From IDS-8 sp040902105 (GTDB lineage Bacteria; Pseudomonadota; Gammaproteobacteria; Steroidobacterales; Woeseiaceae): a stretch of 64,000 nt of DNA. Shown here piece by piece: positions 41,987 to 50,803 of the stretch (the stretch's first letter is position 1; each line of letters begins with the position of its first letter). The stretch lies in the NCBI GenBank assembly GCA_040902105.1, contig JBBDXW010000075.1, positions 62,001 through 126,000 on the forward strand, given 5' to 3'. The position numbers and the translations under genes are program-made. The notes beneath the pieces were generated by a model. That model was not told the origin of the DNA. It saw nothing but the letters and a program-made list of their open reading frames with translations, and made no database searches.

Positions 41987-42991
41987 TCAACTCAGCCAGC
42001 GAGCCGCGGCTAGCGAGAAATAGCTCAGGATCGCATCGGCGCCGGCTCTCTTGATGGACAGCAGCGACTCGAGCACCGCGGATTCTTCATCGAGCCAGCC
42101 GCGCTCTGCCGCTGCCTTGATCATCGCGTATTCGCCGCTGACCTGGTATGCGAATGTCGGCACGCCGAACTCGAGCTTCACGCGACGAATGATGTCGAGA
42201 TACGGCAACGCAGGCTTGACCATGACGAGGTCGGCGCCCTCGCTCAGGTCGAGGGCGACTTCGCGCAATGCCTCATCGCTCTGCGCCGGATCCATCTGGT
42301 AGCTGCGCTTATCGCCGCCGCCGAGATTCGCTGCAGAGCCAACCGCATCGCGGAACGGTCCGTAAAAGCAGGAAGCATATTTTGCCGCGTACGCGAGTAT
42401 CAGCGTGTTGCGGTACCCGTCTTTTTCCAGTTGTTTGCGAATCGCGCCGATGCGGCCGTCCATCATGTCGGACGGCGCAACAATGTCGGCCCCGGCCTCG
42501 GCGTGCGAAGCCGCCTGCCGAACCAGCAGCTCGACGGTCTCGTCGTTCAGCACGTACCCGCTGGCGTCTGGAACGCCGTCCTGTCCGTGTGTGGTATAAG
42601 GATCGAGCGCGACATCGGTGATCACCGCGAGGTCGGGATACTCGTTCTTGACCGCTTTGACGGCGCGTTGCACGAGTCCGTCCGGGTTCGCGCTCTCGCC
42701 GCCGTCCGCGCTTTTGTGCTCGGCCTCGATGATGGGGAAAAGTGCGATCGCCGGGATGCCCAGCGATACGACCTCGTTCAGTTCCTCGAGAAGCCGGTCT
42801 ATGCTGTGGCGCCGGATGCCCGGCATCGACGCGATCTCCTCGACCCGGTTTTTGCCGTCCCGGACGAACACGGGGTAGATGAGATCGCAGATGCCGAGGC
42901 GGGTTTCGGCGACCAGGTTGCGCAATGCAGCACTGCGACGGGTGCGGCGAAGGCGCGTCAAAGGGAACCGGGCGGGGCTGAAATGACTCAT
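41987..42991 (-). CDS. hemB: Delta-aminolevulinic acid dehydratase (porphobilinogen synthase)
   Basis: 334 aa. Schiff-base lysines lie in ILAYAAKYASCFYGPF and LVMVKPALPYLDI. At the metal site the sequence reads ALDPYTTHGQDGVPD: Asp replaces the Cys triad of zinc enzymes, so this is the Mg/K-dependent type known from Pseudomonas. It condenses two 5-aminolevulinates to porphobilinogen for haem. The ATG at 42991 begins MSHFSPARFPLTRLRRTRR; upstream codons are not conserved. It is divergent from the ECF sigma gene with 110 bp between starts. Confidence 0.97.
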   Translation of the reverse strand: MSHFSPARFPLTRLRRTRRSAALRNLVAETRLGICDLIYPVFVRDGKNRVEEIASMPGIRRHSIDRLLEELNEVVSLGIPAIALFPIIEAEHKSADGGESANPDGLVQRAVKAVKNEYPDLAVITDVALDPYTTHGQDGVPDASGYVLNDETVELLVRQAASHAEAGADIVAPSDMMDGRIGAIRKQLEKDGYRNTLILAYAAKYASCFYGPFRDAVGSAANLGGGDKRSYQMDPAQSDEALREVALDLSEGADLVMVKPALPYLDIIRRVKLEFGVPTFAYQVSGEYAMIKAAAERGWLDEESAVLESLLSIKRAGADAILSYFSLAAARWLS

Positions 42992-43101
42992 AGCGGTATC
43001 TATTTCGTCCGTTTGCTTGGATTTTCGCCGCATTCAGGTAGGGTTTCCACGCCTGAATCACAAAAAAGTAACAAATCGTCCATGAATCGGGTCATCTCGT
43101 A

Positions 43102-43635
43102 ATGAACAGCAGTGCGGACTTTGAGCGCAGGCGGCGTTTCGACCGGGTCGTGACCGTGTTTCATACGGCGCTTTATCGCTACGCCGCGTGGCTCTGCCGC
43201 GACCGGGACATTGCCGAAGTGGTCGTCCAGGAATCGCTGCTGCGGGCCTGGAAGTCGCTCGACGCCCTGCGCGAAGACGAGGCCGCAAAGCGATGGCTGT
43301 TGACGATAGTCAGGCGCGAAAACGCGCGCTACTTCGAGAGAAAGAAGCTGGACATGGTCGATATTGACGATTTGTCCCCATCGCAGGCCGCCATGATTGC
43401 CGACAGCGGCAACCCGGAACTCGATGAAGTCAGGGAAGCGATTTACCGGCTGGACGACGATTATCGCGAACCGTTGTTGTTGCAGGTGCTGATGGGCTAT
43501 AGCGCAAAAGAGATTGCGGACCTGATGGGTATCAAGACGGGCACAGTACTGACGCGGCTGCATCGGGCGCGCCTGAAGCTGAAGGAAACCCTGAACGCGG
43601 CCGGTTGCGCGCATGTCGTGCGAGATAACGGATGA
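43102..43635 (+). CDS. ECF-type RNA polymerase sigma factor
   Basis: 177 aa ECF sigma factor, unlike the one at 9 kb. Region 2: TALYRYAAWLCRDRDIAEVVVQESLLRAWKSLDAL and KRWLLTIVRRENARYFERK; region 4: LDDDYREPLLLQVLMGYSAKEIADLMGIKTGTVLTRLHRARLKLKE with a clear helix-turn-helix. Its stop overlaps the anti-sigma ATG (ATGA). The third gene downstream is an HvfA-like metal-peptide precursor, and related precursors in other bacteria are controlled by metal-responsive ECF/anti-sigma pairs, so a copper- or metal-linked signal is a fair inference. Confidence 0.92.
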   Translation: MNSSADFERRRRFDRVVTVFHTALYRYAAWLCRDRDIAEVVVQESLLRAWKSLDALREDEAAKRWLLTIVRRENARYFERKKLDMVDIDDLSPSQAAMIADSGNPELDEVREAIYRLDDDYREPLLLQVLMGYSAKEIADLMGIKTGTVLTRLHRARLKLKETLNAAGCAHVVRDNG

Positions 43636-44390
43636 ACTGCGAGGAATATCGAAACGCAATAGCTGCAGACCCGTCGGAGTGTTTCGATGGAGGTGCCGCT
43701 CATGCCGCTGCCTGCGATGCATGTCGGGAGTACCGCCATGATATGTGCACGCTCGACGAACGCATTGCCCGTGCGCTGGCAATCGACGTGCCCGCTTTGC
43801 AGGTGCCGGAACTGCCGCCTGTCGAAACGGGTGAAGCGGGCGAGAGTAGTGTCGTCAGCTTTGCCAGAGCACGTCCGCGCCGGACATTACCGCTCATGTC
43901 GGCGCCGCTCTGGGCCGGTCTCGCGGCCGGCATCGCCGTTGTCGCGATTCTCGTGATCGGCGGTCCCGGCGGCGGCGTTGGTGGGCAGGCACTCGCCGAT
44001 GAGGTCATTGCACACATGGACCACGAGCAGGCGTCGCGACAGGTGACGTCGGTCGCTGTCTCTACGCAAACTCTCGGTAACGTCGTCAATCCTGAAGTTT
44101 CGGCTATGGATCCGAACATCGGTCTCATCAGCTATGCCATGAGTTGCGTCATCAACGGGCACACGGTGCCTCATCTCGTCATACAGGGCAGGACGGGCCC
44201 GGTCACTCTGATCCTGCTGCCAGACGAATCGATCGACGCCTCGATTCCGCTGTCCGGTGAGAACGTGCACGGCGTCATCCTGCCGGTCGGCAGCGGCAGC
44301 ATCGCCATCATCGGCCAGCGGGAAGATCAGCAGGGCGAGATCGATGAAATAGGACGCAAGCTCGCCCGGTCCATTAAGTGGAGTATCTGA
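43632..44390 (+). CDS. Transmembrane anti-sigma factor with zinc-binding motif (DUF3379-like)
   Basis: 252 aa. The cytoplasmic N-terminus has H24-x3-C28-x2-C31 (HAAACDAC), the zinc anti-sigma (ZAS) signature, followed by an acidic helix. One membrane helix lies at about 92-112 (PLWAGLAAGIAVVAILVIGG). The periplasmic domain of about 135 residues ends RSIKWSI and resembles the DUF3379 group that accompanies ECF factors. It should hold the upstream sigma factor inactive until a signal arrives; Cys in the ZAS motif and SYAMSCVINGH in the periplasmic part could make it redox- or metal-sensitive. Coupled to the sigma gene by a 4-bp overlap. Confidence 0.85.
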   Translation: MNCEEYRNAIAADPSECFDGGAAHAAACDACREYRHDMCTLDERIARALAIDVPALQVPELPPVETGEAGESSVVSFARARPRRTLPLMSAPLWAGLAAGIAVVAILVIGGPGGGVGGQALADEVIAHMDHEQASRQVTSVAVSTQTLGNVVNPEVSAMDPNIGLISYAMSCVINGHTVPHLVIQGRTGPVTLILLPDESIDASIPLSGENVHGVILPVGSGSIAIIGQREDQQGEIDEIGRKLARSIKWSI

Positions 44391-44543
44391 CATTCTGGTT
44401 TTAGCGCAGCAAAGCGCCTGCGAGTGTTTTGCGGCGCTGCATTACCGGAAGGAGGCATGCAAAATATCGGTATGTTCCTTTTTCCGTTCCCGGCGTCACC
44501 GATTACTGGCGCCCTAAAGAAACACAACGGCAGGAGAAAAGAG

Positions 44544-45092
44544 ATGTTTGACAGAAAAATAGCGAAACCGGTAGCGGCCGCTGTAGGCGCAGCACTCGCG
44601 GGCTCATTCGCCATATCGGGGGTTGCCAGCGCGGATACGGGCGCAAGTCCTTTTGCGATGACGACGCTGAGCGCAGGCTACATGCTCGGCGCCGGAGAAG
44701 GCAACTGCGGCGGCGACAAGGGCGCTGAGGGCAAATGCGGCGAAGGCAAGTGCGGCGGTGCCGAGATGGGCGCTCACGTCCACGACGGCGACAATGTCGC
44801 CGAGGGCAAGTGCGGCGAAGGCAAGTGTGGCGAAGGCAAGTGCGGCAGTGCCGACATGGGCGCACATGTCCACAGCGGCGACGACAAGGGTGCCGAAGGC
44901 AGCTGCGGCGGTGACAAGGAAGACAAGGGTGCCGAAGGCAGCTGCGGCGGTGACAAGGAAGACAAGGGTGCCGAAGGCAGCTGTGGCGGCGACAAGGAAG
45001 ACAAGGGTGCCGAAGGCAGCTGCGGCGGTGACAAGGAAGACAAAGACGCCGAGGGTAAATGCGGCGAAGGCAAGTGCGGCGGAGCCGTATAA
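44544..45092 (+). CDS. HvfA-like Cys-rich EGKCG-repeat peptide precursor
   Basis: 182 aa. A signal peptide (residues 1-30, cleavage near VASA|DTG) is followed by SPFAMTTLSAGYMLGA, the conserved start of HvfA-type low-complexity proteins. The rest is repeats: seven EGKCG units in runs of 2, 3 and 2, one GNCGG, four GAEGSCGGDKEDK units, and two MGAHVH(D/S)GD His motifs. In characterised HvfA the EGKCG cysteines are turned by an HvfB/HvfC (DUF692/DUF2063) enzyme pair into copper-binding oxazolone-thioamides. No such enzyme genes are adjacent; the next gene is tag. ATG 44544 has AGGAG 10 bp upstream. It follows the sigma/anti-sigma pair by 153 bp, and that spacer carries no clear promoter. Confidence 0.8.
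   Translation: MFDRKIAKPVAAAVGAALAGSFAISGVASADTGASPFAMTTLSAGYMLGAGEGNCGGDKGAEGKCGEGKCGGAEMGAHVHDGDNVAEGKCGEGKCGEGKCGSADMGAHVHSGDDKGAEGSCGGDKEDKGAEGSCGGDKEDKGAEGSCGGDKEDKGAEGSCGGDKEDKDAEGKCGEGKCGGAV
44883..45038 (+). repeat. 39-bp tandem repeat, 4 copies, inside the HvfA-like gene
   Basis: Four head-to-tail 39-bp units start at 44883, 44922, 44961 and 45000, each encoding DKGAEGSCGGDKE. They differ by only a few bases (for example TGTGGC against TGCGGC), so the expansion is recent. A fifth, diverged unit leads back into EGKCG. Confidence 0.92.
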
Positions 45093-45168
45093 AAACCCCA
45101 CCACGTCAACAGCGGAAAAGCCGCAGGTATCGCGAGCGCTTCCGTCGAGACCCGCAAACGGTCTGGGA

Positions 45169-45196
45169 GAGCTCCCTGGATTCAGCCAGGGGGCTC
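45169..45196 (+). terminator. Stem-loop downstream of the HvfA-like gene
   Basis: GAGCTCCCTGG (45169-45179) pairs with CCAGGGGGCTC (45186-45196) with one G-T pair and a 6-base loop. It is strong but followed by CCTTATC rather than a T run, 77 bp after the stop codon. It is a possible terminator or mRNA-stabilising end. The rest of 45093-45340 shows no gene. Confidence 0.35.
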
Positions 45197-45340
45197 CCTT
45201 ATCAAGTGAACCCTTCAGGTGGCCATCGATGCGTTCGCAAGGGAGGCGAAATACTCTGCGTTACCTGAACTTTTGATCGATGCGGGTGCCGACCGGCGCT
45301 GCTATTCTCTGACGGACAAACCTCCGGCGGGGACGGACGC

Positions 45341-45955
45341 ATGCAACAAAGAGCGGTCAGCGGAAAACTGAGACGTTGCGACTGGGCCGGCGAGACCAGT
45401 CTGCAATACATCGAGTATCACGATAAGGAGTGGGGCGTGCCCGTCTGGGACGACCGCAGGCAATTCGAGTTTCTGATACTTGAAGGCGCGCAAGCCGGGC
45501 TGAGCTGGTCGACGATCCTGAACAAGCGCGACGGCTACCGCAAGGCCTTCGCGGAGTTCGACCCGGAGAAAGTTGCCCGCTTTACGCAAAAGCGCATCGA
45601 CAGGATCCTGCAGAACCCGAACGTCGTCCGGAACAAGTTGAAAGTGAACGCGGCGGTCGGTAACGCCAAAGCCTTCCTGGACGTACAGGAAGAGTTTGAC
45701 GGCTTCTGCAATTACATCTGGCGGTTCGTCGACGGGCGCCCGAAGCAGAACCGCCTCAAGCGGCAAACCGACATCGCGGCGACGTCCCCGGAGTCGGATG
45801 CGATGAGCAAGGACATGAAGCAGCGCGGGTTTCGCTTCGTCGGCAGCACGATCCTGTACGCCCATATGCAGGCGACCGGCATGGTAAACGACCACCTCAC
45901 CAGTTGTTTTCGCCACAAGGAATGCGCGGCGCTGGGCCGGAAAAAGGCCGCTTGA
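45341..45955 (+). CDS. tag: DNA-3-methyladenine glycosylase I
   Basis: 204 aa, slightly longer than E. coli Tag (187). The family start RCDWAG, followed by YIEYHDKEWGVPVWDDRRQFEFLILEGAQAGLSW, is diagnostic. Zinc ligands are the Cys in RCDW and His in YHDKEWG near the N-terminus, and His and Cys in MVNDHLTSCFRH near the C-terminus. It removes 3-methyladenine from alkylated DNA. The gene is preceded by GGCGGGG and stands alone between the HvfA-like gene and a small membrane protein gene. Confidence 0.95.
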   Translation: MQQRAVSGKLRRCDWAGETSLQYIEYHDKEWGVPVWDDRRQFEFLILEGAQAGLSWSTILNKRDGYRKAFAEFDPEKVARFTQKRIDRILQNPNVVRNKLKVNAAVGNAKAFLDVQEEFDGFCNYIWRFVDGRPKQNRLKRQTDIAATSPESDAMSKDMKQRGFRFVGSTILYAHMQATGMVNDHLTSCFRHKECAALGRKKAA

Positions 45956-46058
45956 GGAATACTCCGCCCGGGCGCAAGATTGCATCCGGAGCCGCCGGAA
46001 TCCAACCGGACGGCTGGTCGAATATCCCGCTGACAACCAATAGAAAAAAGGGGTGGAG

Positions 46059-46496
46059 ATGGCTGACGAATCGATGGATAAGCCGCCGCGATCGTTCTGG
46101 ATCGCGAGTGGCGCCGCACTGGTATGGAATCTGCTGGGGATGATGGCTTACGTCATGCACGTGACGATGACGAACGAAGCGATTGCGGCGTTACCCGACG
46201 CAGAACGGATGCTTTATGAAAACACTCCGGCCTGGGCGACGGCAGCGTTCGCGACGGCCGTCACAGCGGGAACCCTCGGCAGTGTATTGCTGTTACTCAG
46301 AAAAGCGTGGGCAGTGCCCGTTCTGATCATTTCGCTGGTCGCGGTCCTGATCCAGATACTGCACATGGTTTTTATGACGAGCACGATGGAGGTAATGGGT
46401 GCCCAGGCTGCGGTAATGCCGATCCTCGTCGCACTCATTGCGATATTCCTGGTCTGGTACGCGCGTGGCGCCAGGACCAAGGGCTGGCTCCGGTAG
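46059..46496 (+). CDS. Hypothetical four-helix membrane protein
   Basis: 145 aa from ATG 46059; GTG at 46053 would add two residues. Four hydrophobic helices are visible: FWIASGAALVWNLLGMMAYV, WATAAFATAVTAGTLGSVLL, VPVLIISLVAVLIQILHMVF and VMPILVALIAIFLVWYA. A basic tail ARGARTKGWLR follows, suggesting both ends are cytoplasmic. Similar small proteins are often annotated only as sugar-transporter-like or hypothetical. AGGGG precedes the start. It is convergent with the DapA-family gene, 16 bp apart. Confidence 0.72.
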   Translation: MADESMDKPPRSFWIASGAALVWNLLGMMAYVMHVTMTNEAIAALPDAERMLYENTPAWATAAFATAVTAGTLGSVLLLLRKAWAVPVLIISLVAVLIQILHMVFMTSTMEVMGAQAAVMPILVALIAIFLVWYARGARTKGWLR

Positions 46497-46512
46497 CGCA
46501 CTCATGATCGGC

Positions 46513-47472
46513 TCAAGGCGTCGGACGGCAAGCAGGTGCCTGGCCGATCCCGGGCATTGCGAAATTGCGTTGGCGAAGGCTGGCGAGTAATGCGGACTTC
46601 CGGTCTCCGTTGAGCGGCAGCAACGGTGGGCGCAGTGTTTCCCAGTCCGGGTCGTCCGCGAAGTGGGCGACGACGGCTTTCAACGCCGGAATCATTGTCG
46701 GCATTTGCAGGATCGACGCCTGCAGGATATCGCGAATGTCGTTGCACTCCTGTTGCAGCGACTCCGCATCCGGCGTCCGCCATTCCCTGTAAAGGCGCCG
46801 GATCGCCGCCGGATTCACGTTCGCGGTCGCCGAGATACACCCTGCGCCGCCCGCCTGCAGGTTTCTCAGCAGGAAACCTTCGCTCCCTGAAAAAACCCGA
46901 AAATCGTCTCCGCCGCTCTCGAGCAGCGCGCGGGTATTGTTCCAGTCTCCGGAACTGTCCTTGATTCCGGCGATTATTTCCGGATAGGCGCCGGCCAGCC
47001 GCAGAACCAGCCCGATCGAGAGGCCGACCTGCGATACCGGCGGGATGTGGTAGAGATAAATTCGAAGGTCACTGCTTCCAACGCGCTCGATGACCTCCGC
47101 GTAACTGCGGAAAAGACCGTCGTCGCTGACACCCTTGTAATAGAACGGCGGCAACATGAGGACGCCGCGGCAGCCGCAGCGAACGGCATGCTTCGTCAGC
47201 GTTACGGAATCGCTCAGCGCACAGCAACCCGTCCCGGGCATCATTTGCGCGGGATCGATTCCTGCGTCGGTGAGCCGGTCGAGCAGCTCGATTTTCTCCT
47301 CCACGGAGAGCGAGTTCGCTTCACTGTTGGTGCCGAACACCGCGAGTCCGACGTCCTGTGCCAGCAACCAGCGGCAGTGCGCGATCAGGCGGTTCGCATC
47401 GGGGGACAGGTCGCCGTTGAACGGCGTTATGACGGGAGCAAGGATTCCTGAGAATCGCCCGGATGAAGGCAT
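46513..47472 (-). CDS. Dihydrodipicolinate synthase (DapA) family lyase
   Basis: 319 aa. Catalytic Lys is in IIAGIKDSSGDW and Tyr in IYLYHIPP. The carboxylate loop reads GTNSEANSLS instead of GTTGE, and the sequence shows only distant similarity to the DapA-like protein at 30 kb. It is therefore an aldolase or hydrolase of unknown substrate within the family rather than the lysine enzyme. The N-terminus GILAPVITPFNGDLSPD is typical. The C-terminal segment (ATANVNPAAIRRLYREWR...) is standard. Its ATG lies next to REP-like repeats that separate it from the subtilase gene upstream. Confidence 0.85.
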   Translation of the reverse strand: MPSSGRFSGILAPVITPFNGDLSPDANRLIAHCRWLLAQDVGLAVFGTNSEANSLSVEEKIELLDRLTDAGIDPAQMMPGTGCCALSDSVTLTKHAVRCGCRGVLMLPPFYYKGVSDDGLFRSYAEVIERVGSSDLRIYLYHIPPVSQVGLSIGLVLRLAGAYPEIIAGIKDSSGDWNNTRALLESGGDDFRVFSGSEGFLLRNLQAGGAGCISATANVNPAAIRRLYREWRTPDAESLQQECNDIRDILQASILQMPTMIPALKAVVAHFADDPDWETLRPPLLPLNGDRKSALLASLRQRNFAMPGIGQAPACRPTP

Positions 47473-47494
47473 GATTTATATTCCTGCGTCGGCA

Positions 47495-47611
47495 GGATCG
47501 CCCGTTTTCACGGGCTCCAACAGGCGGCAATACCGCGTAACACCGCCCGTTCTCACCGGCTCCGGCATCGTTCTGTCAGCGCCTGTCGGAGCCCATGAAA
47601 ACGGGCGATCC
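47495..47611. repeat. REP-like inverted repeat cluster
   Basis: Arms at 47495-47526 and 47580-47611 are inverted copies (32 bp, two mismatches) containing CGCCCGTTTTCACGGGCTCC. A third, diverged copy (CCGCCCGTTCTCACCGGCTCC, near 47542) lies between them. Each unit can itself form a small hairpin (GCCCG...CGGGC). The core GGGCTCC(A/T)AC is shared with the elements at 51121 and 56001. It lies between two leftward genes, so it could also trim or terminate the subtilase mRNA. Confidence 0.75.
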
Positions 47612-47620
47612 CGCACTGCA

Positions 47621-50600
47621 TCAATTCTGAATCGTTACGACGGTAATCGCGACCAGGCCCTGCGGTGTGTTGTGCGATATGCCGCCGAGATAGATCGTGC
47701 CGGCGCCAAGCCCAGACCAGCTGACGCTGACGGCTTCCGTCGTTCCGGCGTTGACGAACGCAGGGCCATTCGCCGTCATGTTGCCCTGATCGTCCAGCAG
47801 GCCGAACGCCCAGCCGAGCAAGGTATAATTCGCGCCGGGCCCGCCGGCGACGTTGTCGGTATCGAAGCCGTGTATCAATACGGCATAGCGCCCGGCGCCC
47901 GGTAGCAGCACGTTGAACTGTTCCCGCGACGTCGGCTCGCCGCTCTCGCCGATCTTCGTGCAATTGACACTGTCCGGGCAGTAGTAGACGTACATGTCGA
48001 GATCGTCCTCGCCGTCCGTCAGTTCGTCGAAGAGGGCGAAGCGCAGGTAGGCCTGGTCCGCGGGAACGTCGATCAGGTGCGCCGTCACACCGTTGGTGGT
48101 GCGGAACGTAAACGTCTTGGTCGGGTCCTCGGCCACGAACGCATCGATTACGAGCGGCGCGCGAAGCCCGTGAACGCCGGGCGAATAGCTGCCCGAATAG
48201 CCGAATTCCACCGGAAAGTCGATCGTCCCGCTGGCGCCGGCGCTTTGCACTTCGGCCGGAGCATTCACCGAAGTCGGGCGCACGGCCAGCACACTCCGCA
48301 CGGAGCGATCGTCGCCGACCCAGGTGAGACTGCCGAAGCGCCACAGATCGAGCGGTCCGTCCGCAAACGCGAACGTCACCTCGAAGGTCGCCGACGCGCC
48401 CGGAGCGAGCGACAGCGCAGAGGGAGCCACTTCCACGGCGATTCCGGCCGGAGCCACGATTTCCGCCGCGTACGATGCGCTGTTTTCGCTGACGTTCGTG
48501 ACGCGCCGGGTGACCGTCTGCGTGCTGGCAAGCCGCGACACCGCAATCGAGGGTTGATTGAGATCGACCGCCAGGAAAGACGAGCCCGCGGCAGCCAGGG
48601 AATCGCAGCGTGCCTGATCCACGACGGGCGATGCCGTGCCGCAGGCAAATGCATCGTACTCGTCTGCGGTCACGTCATAGACAAGGCCCGGATCGTTGGC
48701 GCTGTTCGGATTGATATGTCCGCTGCCGAAGTCGAATGGAATCGCGGCGGTCTCGCCGCCTTGCTGATTGACCTCCTGATACGCCGTCGTCATGAGCGCC
48801 GACTTGATCGCTGCCGGAGTCCAGTCGGGATGCGCCTGCCGCAACAGCGCGGCAACGCCGGCCACATGCGGGGCCGACATTGAAGTCCCCGTGAGAAACG
48901 CAAAATTCTCGCCGGCGACCGAGTTGGCGGCATCCGGCGTGAATCCCGCAAGGATGTTGATGCCAGGGGCGGTGACGTCCGGCTTCAGAATGTCTTCGGC
49001 GGGTCCCGGGCCGCGAGCGGAGAACGCGCCCATCACGTTACCGGTGTCCTCCTCGGTCAGGAAAAGCCCCTTGTCGAGCACAACCTCGACCGTCAGTTCT
49101 GCATCGATCTCGTCCAGCAGGAGGTTGCCATCGGCCTGACCGATCATCAGCGCGGGAATATCGGAAAGTCCGGTAGCCCCGGTCATGACGATCGGATCGC
49201 CTGCGATGCTGAACACCAGCGCGGCAACCGCACCGGCGTCGTCCGCATTCGCGATCTTGACTTCGAAGTCGCAGCCGCCGCGCTGTATGAACGCTATGTT
49301 TCCTGAAAGCTCGCTGCCATTCACCAGCGCCTCGCAGCCGTCGAAGGTCGTCCCGGCGGTGCCATCGTCCAGCGTATCGTCGTCATCGTCGACCAGGACC
49401 AGGCGCCCCTCGATCGGGTCGCTATCGATGAGCGGCGGCGTGAAACTCGCCTCCTTCGCGGCATACTGGCCGGCAACCGACGGAGGGGTCGTGACTTCCA
49501 TTGCTTCCAGGGAATGTTCGCCGTCGCGACTCGAGGCTGCTGACGTAATCACCCACGGGCCGCCTGCCGGGGATCCGATGGTGTTGAAGTTCGGCCCCTC
49601 GTTTCCTGCGGCCACCACCGTCAGGACGCCGGCCTTCGCCGCCGCCAGCAGCGCAACGTCATCCGGTGCGTTCGTCGTCAGCAAGGAGCTGCCCACGGAG
49701 TAATTAATAATGTGTACGCCGTCGGCCACGGCGCTGTCGATCGCATGGGCGAGATCGGACGTGTTGCAGCTTGCGCGCAGGTCGCCGGGCCGGAGCCAGC
49801 AGGCCTTGTACGCGGCAATCCGGGCTTTCGGCGCGATGCCCTGCACCTGGCCTATGAACGTTCCAAAAATCGAAGCCCGGACCTTGTTGCCCGCCGCGGT
49901 TGTCGCGGTATGGGTGCCATGGCCGTCCGCGTCGCGGGCGGAGAAAATTTCGCCCTCGTCAATGGGTCCCGACGTCTCCGCGCCATCCACGAAATAGCGG
50001 GCCCCGATCAGTTTGTTGTTACAGTTTTCCGCCGTGAACTGCGGCCCCTCCTGGCAGATGCCGTTCCAGTTTTCGGGCGGCTGAAATTCCAGCGTGTCCT
50101 CCAGTTTGTCGTAACGCCGGCACAGCCATTTGCCGAGCAGCGTATTCTCCGCCCAGCGACTGCGGCAGGCACGCGGCCGGTTCGCCTCCCGGGTATCGGA
50201 CAGTGCCGGATGCTCGGGCGTGATGCCGCTGTCGATGACACCGATGACGATGCCGTCGCCGTCGAGGCCGGGTGCTCCGCGGAGCCCTGTCGTCTCGTCG
50301 AACAACTCGAGGAACTGTGGGCTGAAGTTCGTTGCCAGCGGGCGCACTTCGTCTTCCCAGACGCGCAGCACCTCGGGTTGGTGCTGCAGTTTGTGTGCCT
50401 CGGCGGGCGTCATTCGGGCGGCGAAACCGTTGAGACTGTAGCGATAGCTGTAAATCTTCTGCGCGGCGACGCGTCCAAGGACTTTGTCCTGCAGGTCGGC
50501 CAGGCGTTCCGCATAACTCTCGACACCCGCGACATTCTTGCTGAAGGCGGTGGGCGCGCCCTTCGCGGAAGCGGCGATCTTGCCGGTCTGGCGGGGATCG

Positions 50601-50803
50601 AGCGAACCCTGGAGCGAGGCGAAATGCGCTGCGGCGGACGGCGCCCTGAGCTGAACGATATAGACTTTCGCCGCGCCGCCGCGCTCGTCGGTGCCGGCAA
50701 GGCGGATGCCGTAGGCAGGGCCGGCATCGTGCAGCCCGCTGTCGCCCCACGCGCTCGTGCACGCGAGGAGGCCAGAAAGAATGATGAATCGGATCAAGGA
50801 CAC
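47621..50803 (-). CDS. Secreted subtilisin-like serine protease (S8) with PA insert
   Basis: 1060 aa from GTG 50803, which gives a clean signal peptide (SLIRFIILSGLLACTSAWG). An inhibitor-type propeptide (VYIVQLRAPSAAAHFASLQ) follows. Catalytic residues: Asp191 in GVIDSGITPEHP, His295 in DADGHGTHTATTAAG, and Ser in GTSMSAPHVAGVAALL. A PA domain sits between His and Ser (NGSELSGNIAFIQRGGCDFEVK...). After the catalytic domain come a fibronectin-III-like sandwich (VTRRVTNVSENSASYAAEI) and a C-terminal PPC-like beta domain with YYCPDSVNCTKIG. This matches large exported proteases of the subtilase/vpr and plant-subtilase-like type. It presumably digests extracellular protein. Monocistronic, followed by REP-like repeats. 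Confidence 0.92.
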   Translation of the reverse strand: MSLIRFIILSGLLACTSAWGDSGLHDAGPAYGIRLAGTDERGGAAKVYIVQLRAPSAAAHFASLQGSLDPRQTGKIAASAKGAPTAFSKNVAGVESYAERLADLQDKVLGRVAAQKIYSYRYSLNGFAARMTPAEAHKLQHQPEVLRVWEDEVRPLATNFSPQFLELFDETTGLRGAPGLDGDGIVIGVIDSGITPEHPALSDTREANRPRACRSRWAENTLLGKWLCRRYDKLEDTLEFQPPENWNGICQEGPQFTAENCNNKLIGARYFVDGAETSGPIDEGEIFSARDADGHGTHTATTAAGNKVRASIFGTFIGQVQGIAPKARIAAYKACWLRPGDLRASCNTSDLAHAIDSAVADGVHIINYSVGSSLLTTNAPDDVALLAAAKAGVLTVVAAGNEGPNFNTIGSPAGGPWVITSAASSRDGEHSLEAMEVTTPPSVAGQYAAKEASFTPPLIDSDPIEGRLVLVDDDDDTLDDGTAGTTFDGCEALVNGSELSGNIAFIQRGGCDFEVKIANADDAGAVAALVFSIAGDPIVMTGATGLSDIPALMIGQADGNLLLDEIDAELTVEVVLDKGLFLTEEDTGNVMGAFSARGPGPAEDILKPDVTAPGINILAGFTPDAANSVAGENFAFLTGTSMSAPHVAGVAALLRQAHPDWTPAAIKSALMTTAYQEVNQQGGETAAIPFDFGSGHINPNSANDPGLVYDVTADEYDAFACGTASPVVDQARCDSLAAAGSSFLAVDLNQPSIAVSRLASTQTVTRRVTNVSENSASYAAEIVAPAGIAVEVAPSALSLAPGASATFEVTFAFADGPLDLWRFGSLTWVGDDRSVRSVLAVRPTSVNAPAEVQSAGASGTIDFPVEFGYSGSYSPGVHGLRAPLVIDAFVAEDPTKTFTFRTTNGVTAHLIDVPADQAYLRFALFDELTDGEDDLDMYVYYCPDSVNCTKIGESGEPTSREQFNVLLPGAGRYAVLIHGFDTDNVAGGPGANYTLLGWAFGLLDDQGNMTANGPAFVNAGTTEAVSVSWSGLGAGTIYLGGISHNTPQGLVAITVVTIQN

